Origin: Marinomonas piezotolerans
GTDB taxonomy: Bacteria; Pseudomonadota; Gammaproteobacteria; Pseudomonadales; Marinomonadaceae
Assembly: GCF_003362755.1 (NCBI RefSeq)
Contig: NZ_QKRA01000001.1
Span: 372,001 to 436,000 of the forward strand
Direction of reading: 5' to 3'
Length of the DNA: 64,000 nt
Below, in pieces: positions 1 to 9,369 of the stretch. Both the position numbers and the translations under genes were made by a program. The notes under the pieces were generated by a model that was not told the DNA's origin, did no database searches, and saw only the letters and a program-made list of their open reading frames with translations. The first letter of the stretch is position 1. Each line of letters begins with the position of its first letter.

Positions 1-282
<282 letters not shown>

Positions 283-283
283 C

Positions 284-922
284 ATGAGTGAAACCTTAAC
301 CATTGCCCTGTCAAAGGGGCGTATCCTTAAAGAAACTCTACCGTTGCTAGAGAAAGCGAATATTTTCCCACTTGAAGATATTAGTAAAAGCCGAAAACTG
401 ATTTTTGATACCAATCATGACCATATCAAACTCGTCATTCTTCGAGCAACGGATGTTCCGACCTATGTTGAGCATGGTGTTGCTGATTTCGGGGTGGCAG
501 GTAAAGATGTTTTGATGGAGGCAAGCACCTCGAATCAATACGAACTGTTAGATCTTAAGATAGCAAAGTGTCGGCTAATGACAGCGGGTGTGAAGGGGCA
601 GATACTGCCAAACCGTCGTTTAAAGGTTGCTTCTAAGTTTACCAAAACTGCGAAAGCATATTTTGCCGAGCAAGGCATTCAGGCAGATGTTATTAAGCTT
701 TATGGTGCAATGGAGTTGGCTCCGATAATGGGACTTGCAGACCTTATCGTGGACATTGTAGATACGGGTAATACATTGAAAGCTAACGGCTTGGAGCCTC
801 GCGATCACATCGCAGACATTAGTACTCGGCTAGTGGTCAATAAGGCTGCATACAAGACAAAGTACCAGCACATTCAACCCATATTAGATATGTTGAGTGG
901 CGCGGTTGACGCTGGAGAATGA
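284..922 (+). CDS. hisG: ATP phosphoribosyltransferase, short form
   Basis: HisG condenses ATP with PRPP in the first step of histidine synthesis. The 212-residue length is that of the short HisG form, which lacks the C-terminal regulatory domain and works as a hetero-octamer with HisZ. HisZ is not in this window and is expected elsewhere. Visible family segments are TIALSKGRI at the N terminus, [17 protein letters not shown], and the PRPP loop around [20 protein letters not shown]. The gene lies between murA and hisD and overlaps no real hisD start, because the hisD ATG at 927 begins four bases after its stop. Confidence 0.97.
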   Translation: MSETLTIALSKGRILKETLPLLEKANIFPLEDISKSRKLIFDTNHDHIKLVILRATDVPTYVEHGVADFGVAGKDVLMEASTSNQYELLDLKIAKCRLMTAGVKGQILPNRRLKVASKFTKTAKAYFAEQGIQADVIKLYGAMELAPIMGLADLIVDIVDTGNTLKANGLEPRDHIADISTRLVVNKAAYKTKYQHIQPILDMLSGAVDAGE

Positions 923-926
923 TGTC

Positions 927-2234
927 ATGCAATTAAATATAAGAGAGTTTTCGTCTAAAGATGCCAGCTTTAAATCTGAGCTAAAAGAGCTATTGTCTTG
1001 GGAGAGCGTCTCAGATGTGGCAGTTCAAAAAAGTGTTGAAGAGATTGTTAATCGTGTGCGCGTAGATGGTGATGTCGCGCTGATGGAATTGACCAATAAG
1101 TTTGATCGCCGCTCAGTGAACACCGCATCAGAGCTTGTTATTGAAGCAGACGAATTAGCACAGGCTGCCAAGCGTATAGATCCTGCTTTACTATCATCTC
1201 TTCAGAAAGCTGCTAATCGCGTAAAGATTTACCATGAGCGCCAAAAGCAGACATCTTGGCAGTATGAAGAAGCGGATGGAACGATACTTGGTCAACAGAT
1301 AACGCCACTTGATCGAGTCGGTGTCTATGTTCCGGGGGGCAAGGCTGCATACCCATCTTCTGTGTTGATGAACGTAATGCCCGCTAAAGTTGCGGGAGTT
1401 GGTGAGATTGTAATGGTAGTGCCAACGCCTGATGGGTTTGTGAACGACATTGTCTTAGCGGCTGCACATGTTGCTGGAGTAGATCGCGTAATTACCGTTG
1501 GCGGGGCACAGGCTGTTGCTGCGCTGGCATATGGCACCGAGACGGTTCCTAAGGTAGACAAAATCGTTGGGCCTGGAAATATTTATGTGGCGTCGGCAAA
1601 GCGCCTTGTGTTTGGTGCCGTCGGTATTGACATGATTGCTGGCCCATCGGAAATACTTGTGGTGAGTGATGGATTGTCTAATCCTGATTGGATTGCGATG
1701 GATTTGTTTTCACAAGCAGAACATGATGAAGATGCTCAGTCGATACTTATTAGTACTGACTTAGGGTTTATCCAAAAAGTTAAAGCATCGATGGAGAGGC
1801 TCATTGATGATATGAGTCGTAAAGACATCATTAAGACTTCGCTCGAAGGGCGTGGTGCGTTAATACATGTAGCATCAAGGGAAGAGGCTGTAGAAGTCGC
1901 TAACATCGTCGCAGCCGAGCATTTAGAGCTCGCTGTAGAAAACCCAGAAGAGTGGTTGCCAGAGATTCGGCATGCGGGCGCAATTTTTATGGGGCGGTTT
2001 ACACCAGAAGCCTTGGGAGATTACTGTGCAGGACCTAACCATGTTTTACCAACATCAGGCACAGCGCGTTTTTCATCACCTTTAGGTGTTTATGATTTTC
2101 AGAAGCGCAGTTCCATCATACATTGCTCTCACGAAGGGGCGAGTGAGCTTGCAAAAATTGCATCGCCGCTTGCTCGAGGGGAGTCATTAGAGGCGCATGC
2201 GTTGTCCGCAGAGTTTCGGATTATTGATAAATAG
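927..2234 (+). CDS. hisD: Histidinol dehydrogenase
   Basis: HisD performs the last two NAD-dependent oxidations of histidine synthesis, L-histidinol to L-histidine, using a zinc ion. The protein of 435 residues has the usual length. Clear family segments are [55 protein letters not shown] and the C-terminal [10 protein letters not shown]. The ATG at 927 is preferred over an upstream GTG at 897, because a GGAG at 914-917 sits nine bases before it and the longer form would overlap hisG by 26 bases. It closes the murA-hisG-hisD transcript. No hisC follows directly. Confidence 0.97.
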   Translation: MQLNIREFSSKDASFKSELKELLSWESVSDVAVQKSVEEIVNRVRVDGDVALMELTNKFDRRSVNTASELVIEADELAQAAKRIDPALLSSLQKAANRVKIYHERQKQTSWQYEEADGTILGQQITPLDRVGVYVPGGKAAYPSSVLMNVMPAKVAGVGEIVMVVPTPDGFVNDIVLAAAHVAGVDRVITVGGAQAVAALAYGTETVPKVDKIVGPGNIYVASAKRLVFGAVGIDMIAGPSEILVVSDGLSNPDWIAMDLFSQAEHDEDAQSILISTDLGFIQKVKASMERLIDDMSRKDIIKTSLEGRGALIHVASREEAVEVANIVAAEHLELAVENPEEWLPEIRHAGAIFMGRFTPEALGDYCAGPNHVLPTSGTARFSSPLGVYDFQKRSSIIHCSHEGASELAKIASPLARGESLEAHALSAEFRIIDK

Positions 2235-2247
2235 AAAGGGGTAAACA

Positions 2248-2793
2248 GTGCAACCGACAAAAGCACTTGTTTCTCTTCGCTACGTAACCCGCATTGTAGC
2301 CGTGATTATCTTAATCATGGTTGCTGTGGGTTTTTTCTTGCCCTCAGATTATAAAATTGAGCGCTCCGTGGTAGTAGATAGAGAAAATCAAAACGAATTA
2401 TTGGAGCGTTTGTATACTGTCGAAGCATGGCCTAGTTGGATGTATATTCAAGACGGTCAATTGCAGTTGCCAGCCGATACGCATTCTGAGTCTAAGTTAG
2501 ATCAAAATGTGGAGTTTGGCATTCTCTATATTGATAATCCTAACAAGCGGGGTTCGATTACGGTTCAGTCTGTTTCTGACACTAAAATTGATTTCACTGT
2601 AACACCAAATCAAACAGTGAAGCCTATTTCGAATGCTATTGAAATAACTCAGCAGAACGAGCATTTGGTGATTGTTTGGGTAGTAGAAGGAGTGCTTGAT
2701 GCAGGATTTTTGAGTCCTTATCTTGCGCTGATTGCCAACTCCATCGCTGGGTCAAACCTCGAAAAAAGCTTAGCGAATTTAGCGCAATTTTAG
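2248..2793 (+). CDS. Membrane-anchored SRPBCC (START-like) domain protein
   Basis: This 181-residue protein starts with GTG, preceded by an AAAGGGG ribosome site. One membrane segment (about residues 12-30, VTRIVAVIILIMVAVGFF) is followed by a periplasmic domain. DYKIERSVVVD, the conserved tryptophans of VEAWPSWMY and the terminal helix FLSPYLALIANSIAGSNLEK match the SRPBCC/polyketide-cyclase pattern, in which a beta-sheet groove wrapped on a long helix binds hydrophobic ligands. The ligand is unknown. It follows hisD by 13 bases and is convergent with the DegS-type protease, so it may be read from the his transcript. The family call rests on pattern only. Confidence 0.7.
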   Translation: MQPTKALVSLRYVTRIVAVIILIMVAVGFFLPSDYKIERSVVVDRENQNELLERLYTVEAWPSWMYIQDGQLQLPADTHSESKLDQNVEFGILYIDNPNKRGSITVQSVSDTKIDFTVTPNQTVKPISNAIEITQQNEHLVIVWVVEGVLDAGFLSPYLALIANSIAGSNLEKSLANLAQF

Positions 2794-2795
2794 TT

Positions 2796-3839
2796 TTAAT
2801 GAGCTGCTTGCATTGCGGGCAGCTTATCAACGGTCGCTTTGATAATAAAGCTTTGCGTTCCGCGTAACCCCTTAATTGAAACCCGTTCTCCAGGTGTAAG
2901 TTGTGATACTAATTTTTGCGCAGTGTGCGCACTTAAGTTTGTTTGAGTTTCAATCGCCAATATAATGTCTCCGGCTTGAATGCCTGCTTCATCTGCAGGT
3001 CCAAGTGGCGTAACAGATGTAACGAGCAGTCCTTGGCCAGAAGGTAGGTTAAGAGCTTGCGCGACTTGTTCGTTGTTTTGTTGAACTTGTATGCCTAAAT
3101 AGCCTCGAATGACGGTCCCATTTTTTATAATGGACGTCATAATATCGATGGCGTCGTTAATTGGAGTTGCAAATCCAATGCCTTGTGACCCTCCTGTGCT
3201 AGAGTAAATGGCGGAACTAATTCCCACCAGCTTCCCTGATAGGTCTACCAAGGCGCCGCCTGAATTACCTGGGTTAATCGCTGCGTCAGTCTGAATAAAA
3301 TTCTCGTATACATTAAGGCCGATACTGTCTCGACCTTTGGCGCTGACAATACCGGCAGTGACTGTTTGACCTATCCCAAATGGATTGCCAATCGCTAAGA
3401 TCTGATCTCCGACTCGTAACGTTTCGCTGTTTCCTAACTGAATGGGTGTTAGATCATTTAGGTCAACTTTTAGTACTGCTAGATCAGTCGGAGCATCGGT
3501 TCCTACTATTTTCGCTTTGGTTTGGCGTTTGTCGTTTAATGAGAGAATTACTTCGCTTGCGCCTTGAATCACGTGGTGATTCGTGAGGATATATCCGTCT
3601 TTAGATATAATAACGCCGGAACCAAGGCTCGTAATAGTTTGCTTTTGCTTTGAGCTAAATGGGACTGGTTGATTGGTTAAAGTATAAATATTAACGACAG
3701 AATCTGCAGTAGTTGCTACTGCATTGGCAAACGTTTGAGTTGATTCTGTTCTATAGAATTGCCAGAACAAGAGAGTGGTACCTAGCCAAAGCCCGAGTAG
3801 AGCCCAAGTTAGGCTGTTTCGGCTAATTACAAAATTCAT
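2796..3839 (-). CDS. degS: DegS/AlgW-type periplasmic serine protease with PDZ domain
   Basis: The 347-residue protein has one N-terminal membrane anchor (about residues 11-28), a trypsin-fold protease domain and one C-terminal PDZ domain. The catalytic triad is His89 (in TNHHVIQ), Asp119 (in PTDLAVLK) and Ser193 (in NPGNSGGAL). A single PDZ domain and a membrane anchor place it with DegS/AlgW rather than DegP/DegQ. Such proteases cut the anti-sigma factor RseA/MucA after sensing unfolded outer-membrane porins and so release the envelope-stress sigma factor. Its start lies 14 bases from the diverging Nif3-like gene, and zapG and zapE are close by, as in the enterobacterial zapE-zapG-degQ-degS order. 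Confidence 0.93.
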   Translation of the reverse strand: MNFVISRNSLTWALLGLWLGTTLLFWQFYRTESTQTFANAVATTADSVVNIYTLTNQPVPFSSKQKQTITSLGSGVIISKDGYILTNHHVIQGASEVILSLNDKRQTKAKIVGTDAPTDLAVLKVDLNDLTPIQLGNSETLRVGDQILAIGNPFGIGQTVTAGIVSAKGRDSIGLNVYENFIQTDAAINPGNSGGALVDLSGKLVGISSAIYSSTGGSQGIGFATPINDAIDIMTSIIKNGTVIRGYLGIQVQQNNEQVAQALNLPSGQGLLVTSVTPLGPADEAGIQAGDIILAIETQTNLSAHTAQKLVSQLTPGERVSIKGLRGTQSFIIKATVDKLPAMQAAH

Positions 3840-3853
3840 TAAATGGGGTGTCC

Positions 3854-4615
3854 ATGCAAAAGAGTGATTTACAGAGAAAACTTACTGAACTTTTCCGTCC
3901 AAATGCATTTAAAGATTATGCACCTAATGGTCTTCAAGTAGAAGGCAAAGAGCAGATTTACAAGATTGTGACGGGCGTTACAGCCAGTAAAGCGCTTATT
4001 GATATAGCGATTAAGAAGAACGCAGACGCCATTATTGTTCATCACGGCTATTTTTGGAAGGGTGAGTCGCCCCAAATCACTGGCATGAAATACCAACGTA
4101 TCGCTGCACTTATTAAAAGCGACATTAATCTGTTTGGCTATCACTTACCGATGGATGCACACCTCCAAGTTGGCAATAATGCTAATTTGGCTCGCGCTAT
4201 TGGATTAACGGAACTGCGGCCTTTGGAAGAAGGAAAATCCCTTGATGAATCGATTGGCATAGTAGGGACACTAGTAGAAAGCGAGCGCCCAGATGACTTT
4301 TCGACGCGCCTCAGTAAACTCGTAGGTCGTGACGTTTTGTTTGAAAATGTAGGCGACAAATTGATTAGAGAAGTTGCTTTGTGCACAGGGGGGGCTCAAG
4401 GCTATATAGGAAAAGCTATTGACTGTGGTGCAGATGTATTTATCACCGGAGAAGTGTCTGAACAAACTATACACATTGCACGAGAAGAGGGTATTCATTT
4501 TTGTGCTGCTGGTCATCATGCAACTGAATGCTATGGGCCGCGTGCGTTAGCAGAGTATATCAATGCTAATTGGGGGGTGGAGTGCGAGTTTGTTGATGTA
4601 CCGAATCCTGCATAA
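3854..4615 (+). CDS. Nif3-like dinuclear metal centre protein
   Basis: This 253-residue protein belongs to the Nif3/YbgI/DUF34 family, toroidal hexamers with two metal ions per subunit. Some members have been linked to GTP cyclohydrolase I-like chemistry, but the cellular role is unsettled. Metal ligands are visible in IIVHHGYFWKGE near the N terminus and in FCAAGHHATECYG near the C terminus. ATG 3854 is chosen because a GGGG lies just upstream at 3845-3848, while the GTG at 3848 has no ribosome site. It diverges from degS and ends at a bidirectional terminator shared with zapG. Confidence 0.92.
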   Translation: MQKSDLQRKLTELFRPNAFKDYAPNGLQVEGKEQIYKIVTGVTASKALIDIAIKKNADAIIVHHGYFWKGESPQITGMKYQRIAALIKSDINLFGYHLPMDAHLQVGNNANLARAIGLTELRPLEEGKSLDESIGIVGTLVESERPDDFSTRLSKLVGRDVLFENVGDKLIREVALCTGGAQGYIGKAIDCGADVFITGEVSEQTIHIAREEGIHFCAAGHHATECYGPRALAEYINANWGVECEFVDVPNPA

Positions 4616-4643
4616 AAGAAAGGGCCACTTAGGCCCTTTCTTT
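4615..4643. terminator. Bidirectional intrinsic terminator between Nif3-like gene and zapG
   Basis: A perfect 12-base-pair inverted repeat, AAAGAAAGGGCC (4615-4626) with GGCCCTTTCTTT (4632-4643), has a five-base loop and gives a T-rich tail on both strands. It lies between the converging Nif3-like and zapG genes. Confidence 0.88.
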
Positions 4644-4664
4644 AGTATTTGATTAAGCAAGTTA

Positions 4665-5102
4665 TTAAAAAGTGCGTTTGGGCTCTTCAACTGGCGTTTT
4701 AAGTCCAAAGCTTTCGCTTAGCATGCCTTCATCTGTTTTGTCTTTCGTCGCATAATCACGTGGAGGTGCAGCTGTAACAGACTCAGGAACACTGTCCGTG
4801 TCCGCTTCAGGTTTAGCGAACTCTACAGTACTTAATGTTGCGGCTCCCTCATTGACGGCTTTGCGAACATCCAAGAGCTTTCGTTCTACTGCTTGAAGGT
4901 GAGTGTTAAGTTGTAAAAAATGGTCATCTGACATCACTTGGCGTCGCTCAAGTTCGTGTTGCAACGATTCTATGGTTGCGCCAGTTGAGCGATGATTTTC
5001 CATTGCTGCCTTTTTGCTAACTGCTCTAAAAATTAAAGCTGCCGCAAGACCTACGATGATTCCTGTAACAAAGACGATGATATCGAATACTTCTAGTTCC
5101 AT
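4665..5102 (-). CDS. zapG: YhcB/ZapG family (DUF1043) inner-membrane cell-division protein
   Basis: The 145-residue protein has an N-terminal membrane helix (about residues 8-27, IIVFVTGIIVGLAAALIFRA), a coiled-coil segment (about 40-85) and a disordered tail. The tail contains PPRDYA, the hallmark of the YhcB/DUF1043 family. In E. coli YhcB (ZapG) links cell division with envelope synthesis. A GGAGTAAACC ribosome site stands directly before the ATG. It diverges from zapE across 112 bases and is near a DegS-type protease, the same neighbourhood as in E. coli. The exact biochemical role is unknown. Confidence 0.85.
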   Translation of the reverse strand: MELEVFDIIVFVTGIIVGLAAALIFRAVSKKAAMENHRSTGATIESLQHELERRQVMSDDHFLQLNTHLQAVERKLLDVRKAVNEGAATLSTVEFAKPEADTDSVPESVTAAPPRDYATKDKTDEGMLSESFGLKTPVEEPKRTF

Positions 5103-5214
5103 GGTTTACTCCCCAAGACATCTATACGCATTATAACGGAAATGCAGTGATGGAAATATAGCGAATGGTGAGGTTTCTGTATCAATTTGGTAAGATAGCT
5201 ACCTTAATTATGCA

Positions 5215-6342
5215 ATGGTGTATTCGCAAACAATGACCCCACTATCAAGATACCAGGAAGATCTAAAACGTTCCGACTTTAATTATGACCCCGCACAGGA
5301 AGAAGCAGTGCAGGCGTTACAAGATTTATTCGACCGATTGGTTGAGCGATCCAATAATCCGAGGAAGATTGAGAAATCGCTTTTCAGCTTCTTTAAAAAG
5401 AAAGAGCCTGAGATAAATGTGGTAACAGGCTTGTATTTTTGGGGGGGCGTTGGTCGGGGCAAGACCTATCTTATGGATACCTTCTTTGAATGCTTGCCAA
5501 TGGAACGAAAGCTACGTTTGCATTTCCATCGTTTTATGCAAATGGTTCATCAAGAGTTACGCAAGTTACAAGATACTAAGAATCCGTTAGAAATTGTGGC
5601 AAAGCAGATTTCTGATAAAGCAGAAGTGCTGTGTTTTGACGAGTTTTTCGTGACTGATATTACGGATGCGATGATTTTGGCCGGTTTACTTGAGCATCTG
5701 TTTATTAATGGAACAGCATTAGTCGCGACATCTAATATCGAGCCAGACGGTCTATATAAGAACGGCCTACAGAGGGCGCGATTCTTGCCAGCGATAGATC
5801 TTGTCAATAAGCACACCAAAGTGATGAATGTAGATGGAGGTGTTGATTACCGTTTGCGTACATTGAAACAAGCTAAGCTCTATTATTTTCCTCTTGGAGA
5901 GCAGTCAGAAGCGAATTTAGAAGAGCGTTTTAATAGTTTGGCGGCTAACAAAAATCTTGTCGAAGAGGGCGGAGGTGTTGAGATTGAGGGGCGTGCTATT
6001 CCGCTTTATAAAAGCTACGAAGATATAGCATGGTTTGACATTAGGGCGCTATGTGATGGCCCCCGTAGCCAGATAGATTATATAGAAATCGCGAAGTTGT
6101 ATTCTACCGTGCTTATTTCTGGTCTACCTCAGCTTGACGCAGCGCGTGACGACATGGCGCGCCGTTTCATTAACCTTGTTGATGAATTTTACGATCGTCA
6201 TGTGAAGGTAATCATATCTGCGGACGTTGCAATACCTGATATTTATACTGGGACACGCTTAGCGTTTGAGTACGACCGAACTGTAAGTCGGCTTTTGGAG
6301 ATGCAATCCGAAGAGTACCTAATGCTTGAGCATCGACCGTAA
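5215..6342 (+). CDS. zapE: Cell division ATPase ZapE (AFG1 family)
   Basis: ZapE is an AFG1/LACE1-type AAA ATPase that associates with the Z ring in E. coli and is needed under low-oxygen or stress conditions. The 375-residue protein has Walker A GGVGRGKT (residues 77-84), an LRLHFHRFM motif and a Walker B region VLCFDEFFVTD with its catalytic DE pair. A C-terminal arm contains RLAFEYDRTVSRL. Initiation at ATG 5215 or ATG 5233 (MTPLSRY) cannot be decided, since neither has a clear ribosome site. It diverges from zapG and ends shortly before the rplM promoter. Confidence 0.95.
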   Translation: MVYSQTMTPLSRYQEDLKRSDFNYDPAQEEAVQALQDLFDRLVERSNNPRKIEKSLFSFFKKKEPEINVVTGLYFWGGVGRGKTYLMDTFFECLPMERKLRLHFHRFMQMVHQELRKLQDTKNPLEIVAKQISDKAEVLCFDEFFVTDITDAMILAGLLEHLFINGTALVATSNIEPDGLYKNGLQRARFLPAIDLVNKHTKVMNVDGGVDYRLRTLKQAKLYYFPLGEQSEANLEERFNSLAANKNLVEEGGGVEIEGRAIPLYKSYEDIAWFDIRALCDGPRSQIDYIEIAKLYSTVLISGLPQLDAARDDMARRFINLVDEFYDRHVKVIISADVAIPDIYTGTRLAFEYDRTVSRLLEMQSEEYLMLEHRP

Positions 6343-6350
6343 TAAAAGCC

Positions 6351-6379
6351 TTTAGTTTTTCGGTTAACTTAGTTATAAT
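6351..6379 (+). promoter_or_regulatory. Probable sigma-70 promoter of rplM-rpsI
   Basis: A perfect TATAAT lies at 6374-6379. A weak -35 element TTTAGT at 6351-6356 is 17 bases upstream. It is placed right before the structured leader of rplM, which fits a strong ribosomal-protein promoter. Confidence 0.6.
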
Positions 6380-6380
6380 T

Positions 6381-6470
6381 CGCGCGCTCCAAATTTGGAG
6401 TATGTGTACGTTATGGAATTCTTTATTAGACTTCCATAACCAATAATAATAGGTATTGGCATGCGCGCTC
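6381..6470 (+). ncRNA. Structured 5' leader of rplM mRNA (possible L13 autoregulatory element)
   Basis: Downstream of the TATAAT, about 110 bases precede the rplM start and hold stacked inverted repeats. These are CTCCAAATTTGGAG (6387-6400), TTATGGAA (6411-6418) with TTCCATAA (6432-6439), and CCAATA (6440-6445) with TATTGG (6454-6459). GCGCGC at 6382-6387 can pair with GCGCGC at 6463-6468 and would close the set into a branched domain. L13 is known to repress its own mRNA in E. coli, so this may be an L13 binding leader. That role is inferred. Confidence 0.5.
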
Positions 6471-6496
6471 GCATGTATAGATAAAGGGTTTTTTTA

Positions 6497-6925
6497 ATGA
6501 AAACTTTTACTGCAAAACCTGCTGAAGTACGCCGCGACTGGTTCGTGGTAGATGCTGAAGGCAAGACTCTTGGTCGTTTGGCTACAGAAATCGCTCGCCG
6601 TCTACGCGGTAAGCATAAAGCAGAATACACTCCTCACGTTGATACAGGTGATTACATCGTCGTTATCAATGCTGAGAAAGTTCGTGTCACTGGTAACAAA
6701 GCAGCTGACAAGAACTACTACCGTCACACTGGTTACCCAGGTGGCCTACGTTCAATGAGCTTTGATAAGTTGATTGACCATGCTCCAGAGCGTGTTCTTG
6801 AGCTAGCTGTGAAAGGTATGTTGCCTAAAGGTCCTCTAGGCCGTGCAATGCACAAGAAAATGAAAGTGTATGCTGGCACTGAGCATCCACATGCAGCACA
6901 ACAGCCACAAGAACTTAACATCTAA
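6497..6925 (+). CDS. rplM: 50S ribosomal protein L13
   Basis: L13 is an early-assembly protein of the large ribosomal subunit. The 142-residue length is exactly that of most gammaproteobacterial L13 proteins. Recognisable segments are [39 protein letters not shown], the RHTGYPGGL loop and [11 protein letters not shown]. An AAGGG ribosome site precedes the ATG. It forms the universal rplM-rpsI pair, and rpsI begins 15 bases after its stop. Confidence 0.99.
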   Translation: MKTFTAKPAEVRRDWFVVDAEGKTLGRLATEIARRLRGKHKAEYTPHVDTGDYIVVINAEKVRVTGNKAADKNYYRHTGYPGGLRSMSFDKLIDHAPERVLELAVKGMLPKGPLGRAMHKKMKVYAGTEHPHAAQQPQELNI

Positions 6926-6940
6926 TACGGGAAGGTCAAT

Positions 6941-7333
6941 ATGTCAGCTACTCAATACTACGGAACAGGTCGTCGTAAAACGTCTACTGCTCGTGTATTC
7001 CTAAAAGCCGGTTCTGGTAACTTAGTTGTTAACAACCGTTCTTTAGAGCAATACTTTGGTCGCGAAACTTCTTGCATGGTTGTTCGTCAGCCTCTTGAAC
7101 TTGTTGAAGCGACTGAGAAATTCGACGTTTACGTAACAGTGACTGGTGGTGGTATCTCTGGTCAAGCCGGTGCTATCCGTCACGGTATTACTCGTGCGCT
7201 AATTCAATACGATGAGACTCTACGTCGTACTCTACGTTCTGCTGGTTACGTTACTCGTGACTCACGTAAAGTTGAACGTAAGAAAGTTGGTCTACGCAAA
7301 GCACGTCGTCGTCCACAATTCTCTAAGCGTTAA
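6941..7333 (+). CDS. rpsI: 30S ribosomal protein S9
   Basis: S9 binds the head of the small subunit, and its C-terminal tail reaches the P-site tRNA. The 130-residue protein shows the family start [17 protein letters not shown], the [17 protein letters not shown] segment and the basic tail [11 protein letters not shown] with the conserved terminal Lys-Arg. It is translated from the same message as rplM and is followed by a strong terminator 25 bases after the stop. Confidence 0.99.
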   Translation: MSATQYYGTGRRKTSTARVFLKAGSGNLVVNNRSLEQYFGRETSCMVVRQPLELVEATEKFDVYVTVTGGGISGQAGAIRHGITRALIQYDETLRRTLRSAGYVTRDSRKVERKKVGLRKARRRPQFSKR

Positions 7334-7358
7334 TTTTTCAATTTCGCTTCGAAGTTTC

Positions 7359-7387
7359 AAAACGCCTGCTCAGTCAGGCGTTTTTTT
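7359..7387 (+). terminator. Intrinsic terminator of rplM-rpsI
   Basis: AAAACGCCTG (7359-7368) pairs with CAGGCGTTTT (7375-7384) around a six-base loop and runs into seven T residues. It cleanly separates the ribosomal operon from petABC. Confidence 0.93.
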
Positions 7388-7533
7388 ATGTCTCAAATCA
7401 GTGTTTTGTGATTGTGCAAACAAGTTACCTTGTCTCGATTTTTCCTTTCTCTTAACATCTTTCGCAGCATTCAAATCCCTGTTGTTCTTATGGGTTTTTA
7501 GGATCGATAGTAAATTGGTGGGAGAGAACCATA

Positions 7534-8130
7534 ATGAGTCAGAACGGCGTAAATACGGGTCGTCGTAGGTTCCTGATTGGGGCGACCAGTGCCATCGGTG
7601 CTGTCGGAGTAGTGGGTGTAGCCACTCCCTTTGTAGCGTCATGGAACCCAAGCGCCAAAGCGAAAGCTGCGGGCGCGCCAGTGAAGGCAGATATCAGTAA
7701 GCTCGAGCCTGGGCAGCAAGTTATAGTGGAGTGGCGTGGTCAGCCTGTTTGGGTTGTTAGACGAACGCAGCAGAATATTTCAGATCTCACAAAATTAGAT
7801 GAGAAATTAGCAGACCCGGAATCAACGGTTAATCAGCAACCCACCTACGCTCAGAACGAATTTCGTGCCATTAAACCAGAGTTCTCAGTATTGTTAGGGA
7901 TTTGTACCCATTTAGGGTGCTCTCCTACATATCGGCCAGAGGTTGCTCCAGAAGACCTAGGTAAAGAATGGCTGGGCGGATTTCTATGCCCATGCCATGG
8001 GTCACGTTTTGATCTGGCTGGACGAGTGTACAAGGGCGTCCCTGCGCCTACTAACTTGGTGGTGCCACCTCATCGCTTCATAAGTGAAGATATAATTGAA
8101 GTTGGTGTGGACGCAGAGGAGGTTGTGTAA
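7534..8130 (+). CDS. petA: Ubiquinol-cytochrome c reductase, Rieske iron-sulfur subunit
   Basis: PetA carries the 2Fe-2S cluster of the bc1 complex and passes electrons from ubiquinol to cytochrome c1. The N terminus has a twin-arginine type sequence (residues 10-15, RRRFLI) and a membrane helix that stays as anchor. Cluster ligands are in CTHLGC (Cys124, His126, Cys129) and CPCHGS (Cys152, Cys154, His155), including the disulfide pair typical of Rieske proteins. Length is 198 residues. A GGGAGAG ribosome site precedes the start. Its stop overlaps the petB start by one base, and the three pet genes form one operon. Confidence 0.98.
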   Translation: MSQNGVNTGRRRFLIGATSAIGAVGVVGVATPFVASWNPSAKAKAAGAPVKADISKLEPGQQVIVEWRGQPVWVVRRTQQNISDLTKLDEKLADPESTVNQQPTYAQNEFRAIKPEFSVLLGICTHLGCSPTYRPEVAPEDLGKEWLGGFLCPCHGSRFDLAGRVYKGVPAPTNLVVPPHRFISEDIIEVGVDAEEVV

Positions 8131-9365
8131 TGGCTATGTTTAAAAGCTTAATGGCTTGGGTGGATGAGCGACTACCGGTGACTCAGGCGTTTGAAAAACA
8201 CATGAGTAAGTATTATGCGCCTAAAAACTTCAACGTGTTGTACATTTTTGGTGTGTTGTCGCTAGTTGTATTAGTGAACCAGTTGCTAACTGGGGTGTGG
8301 TTAACCATGAGCTATACACCCACCGCAGAAGGTGCTTTTGCTTCTGTTGAATACATTATGCGAGATGTTGAGTATGGATGGCTTATTCGGTATATGCATT
8401 CTACAGGCGCCTCAGCATTTTTTGTTGTCGTTTACCTGCATATGTTTCGAGGGTTGTTGTACGGATCGTATCAAAAGCCGCGTGAGTTGGTGTGGCTCTT
8501 TGGTATGGCGATTTATTTGGCGCTCATGGCTGAGGCTTTCATGGGCTATTTGCTTCCTTGGGGGCAGATGTCGTATTGGGGCGCACAGGTTATCATTTCC
8601 TTGTTTAGTGCAATTCCAGTAATCGGGCCAGATTTAGCGCAGTGGGTCCGAGGTGATTACTTGATTTCAGGTATCACATTGAATCGTTTCTTCTCGTTAC
8701 ACGTAATTGCTCTACCGTTGGTTTTGGTGGCATTGGTTGTTCTGCACCTACTAGCGTTACATCATGTTGGGTCTAATAATCCCAAGGGTGTCGATATTAA
8801 AAAGCACAAAGACGAGAACGGTGTACCTCTGGACGGTATTCCCTTTCATCCGTTCTACACAACCCACGATTTAGTTGGTATAGCAGTATTCCTTTTCGTG
8901 TTTTGCACAGTGATTTTTTTCTTTCCAGAAATGGGGGGGTATTTCTTAGAAAAACCGAATTTTGAAGCAGCTAACCCACTAAAGACGCCTGACCACATTG
9001 CGCCTGTATGGTATTTCACGCCGTTCTACGCCATCTTGCGTGCAGTGACTTACCCGCTGTTTGGTGTCGATGCAAAGTTCTGGGGAGTGGTTGCAATGGG
9101 AGGGGCGATCGCCATTCTGTTTGTATTGCCTTGGTTGGATCGTAGTCCTGTAAAATCTATGCTCTATAAAGGTTGGATGAGTAAGATTGCGCTGACGCTA
9201 TTTTGCGTAAGCTTCGTAGTTCTGGGGGTGTTAGGTGTCCTTCCTTCGACTGAAGGTCGTACAACGATTGCTCAAATCGCCTCGGTTGTGTATTTCGCTT
9301 ACTTTTTATTAATGCCTTGGTACACCAAGTGGGAAAGTACAAAACCAGTTCCGGAGAGGGTCTAA
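8130..9365 (+). CDS. petB: Ubiquinol-cytochrome c reductase, cytochrome b subunit
   Basis: Cytochrome b forms the membrane core of the bc1 complex with the two haems b and both quinone sites. The 411-residue protein has eight expected membrane spans. The haem histidines are visible in RYMHSTGASAFF and YLHMF (helix B) and in FSLHVIALPLVLVALVVLH (helix D). The quinol-oxidation motif occurs as PVWYFTPFYAILRA, with the PEWY-like tetrad read as PVWY, as in many proteobacterial enzymes. It overlaps petA by one base and is followed after four bases by petC. Confidence 0.98.
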   Translation: MAMFKSLMAWVDERLPVTQAFEKHMSKYYAPKNFNVLYIFGVLSLVVLVNQLLTGVWLTMSYTPTAEGAFASVEYIMRDVEYGWLIRYMHSTGASAFFVVVYLHMFRGLLYGSYQKPRELVWLFGMAIYLALMAEAFMGYLLPWGQMSYWGAQVIISLFSAIPVIGPDLAQWVRGDYLISGITLNRFFSLHVIALPLVLVALVVLHLLALHHVGSNNPKGVDIKKHKDENGVPLDGIPFHPFYTTHDLVGIAVFLFVFCTVIFFFPEMGGYFLEKPNFEAANPLKTPDHIAPVWYFTPFYAILRAVTYPLFGVDAKFWGVVAMGGAIAILFVLPWLDRSPVKSMLYKGWMSKIALTLFCVSFVVLGVLGVLPSTEGRTTIAQIASVVYFAYFLLMPWYTKWESTKPVPERV

Positions 9366-9369
9366 GCGC

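Noticed and set aside
7212..7568. Open frame of 118 codons across the end of rpsI and the start of petA
   Set aside because: It overlaps rpsI in another frame, runs through the rpsI terminator and resembles no protein; it is a shadow frame.
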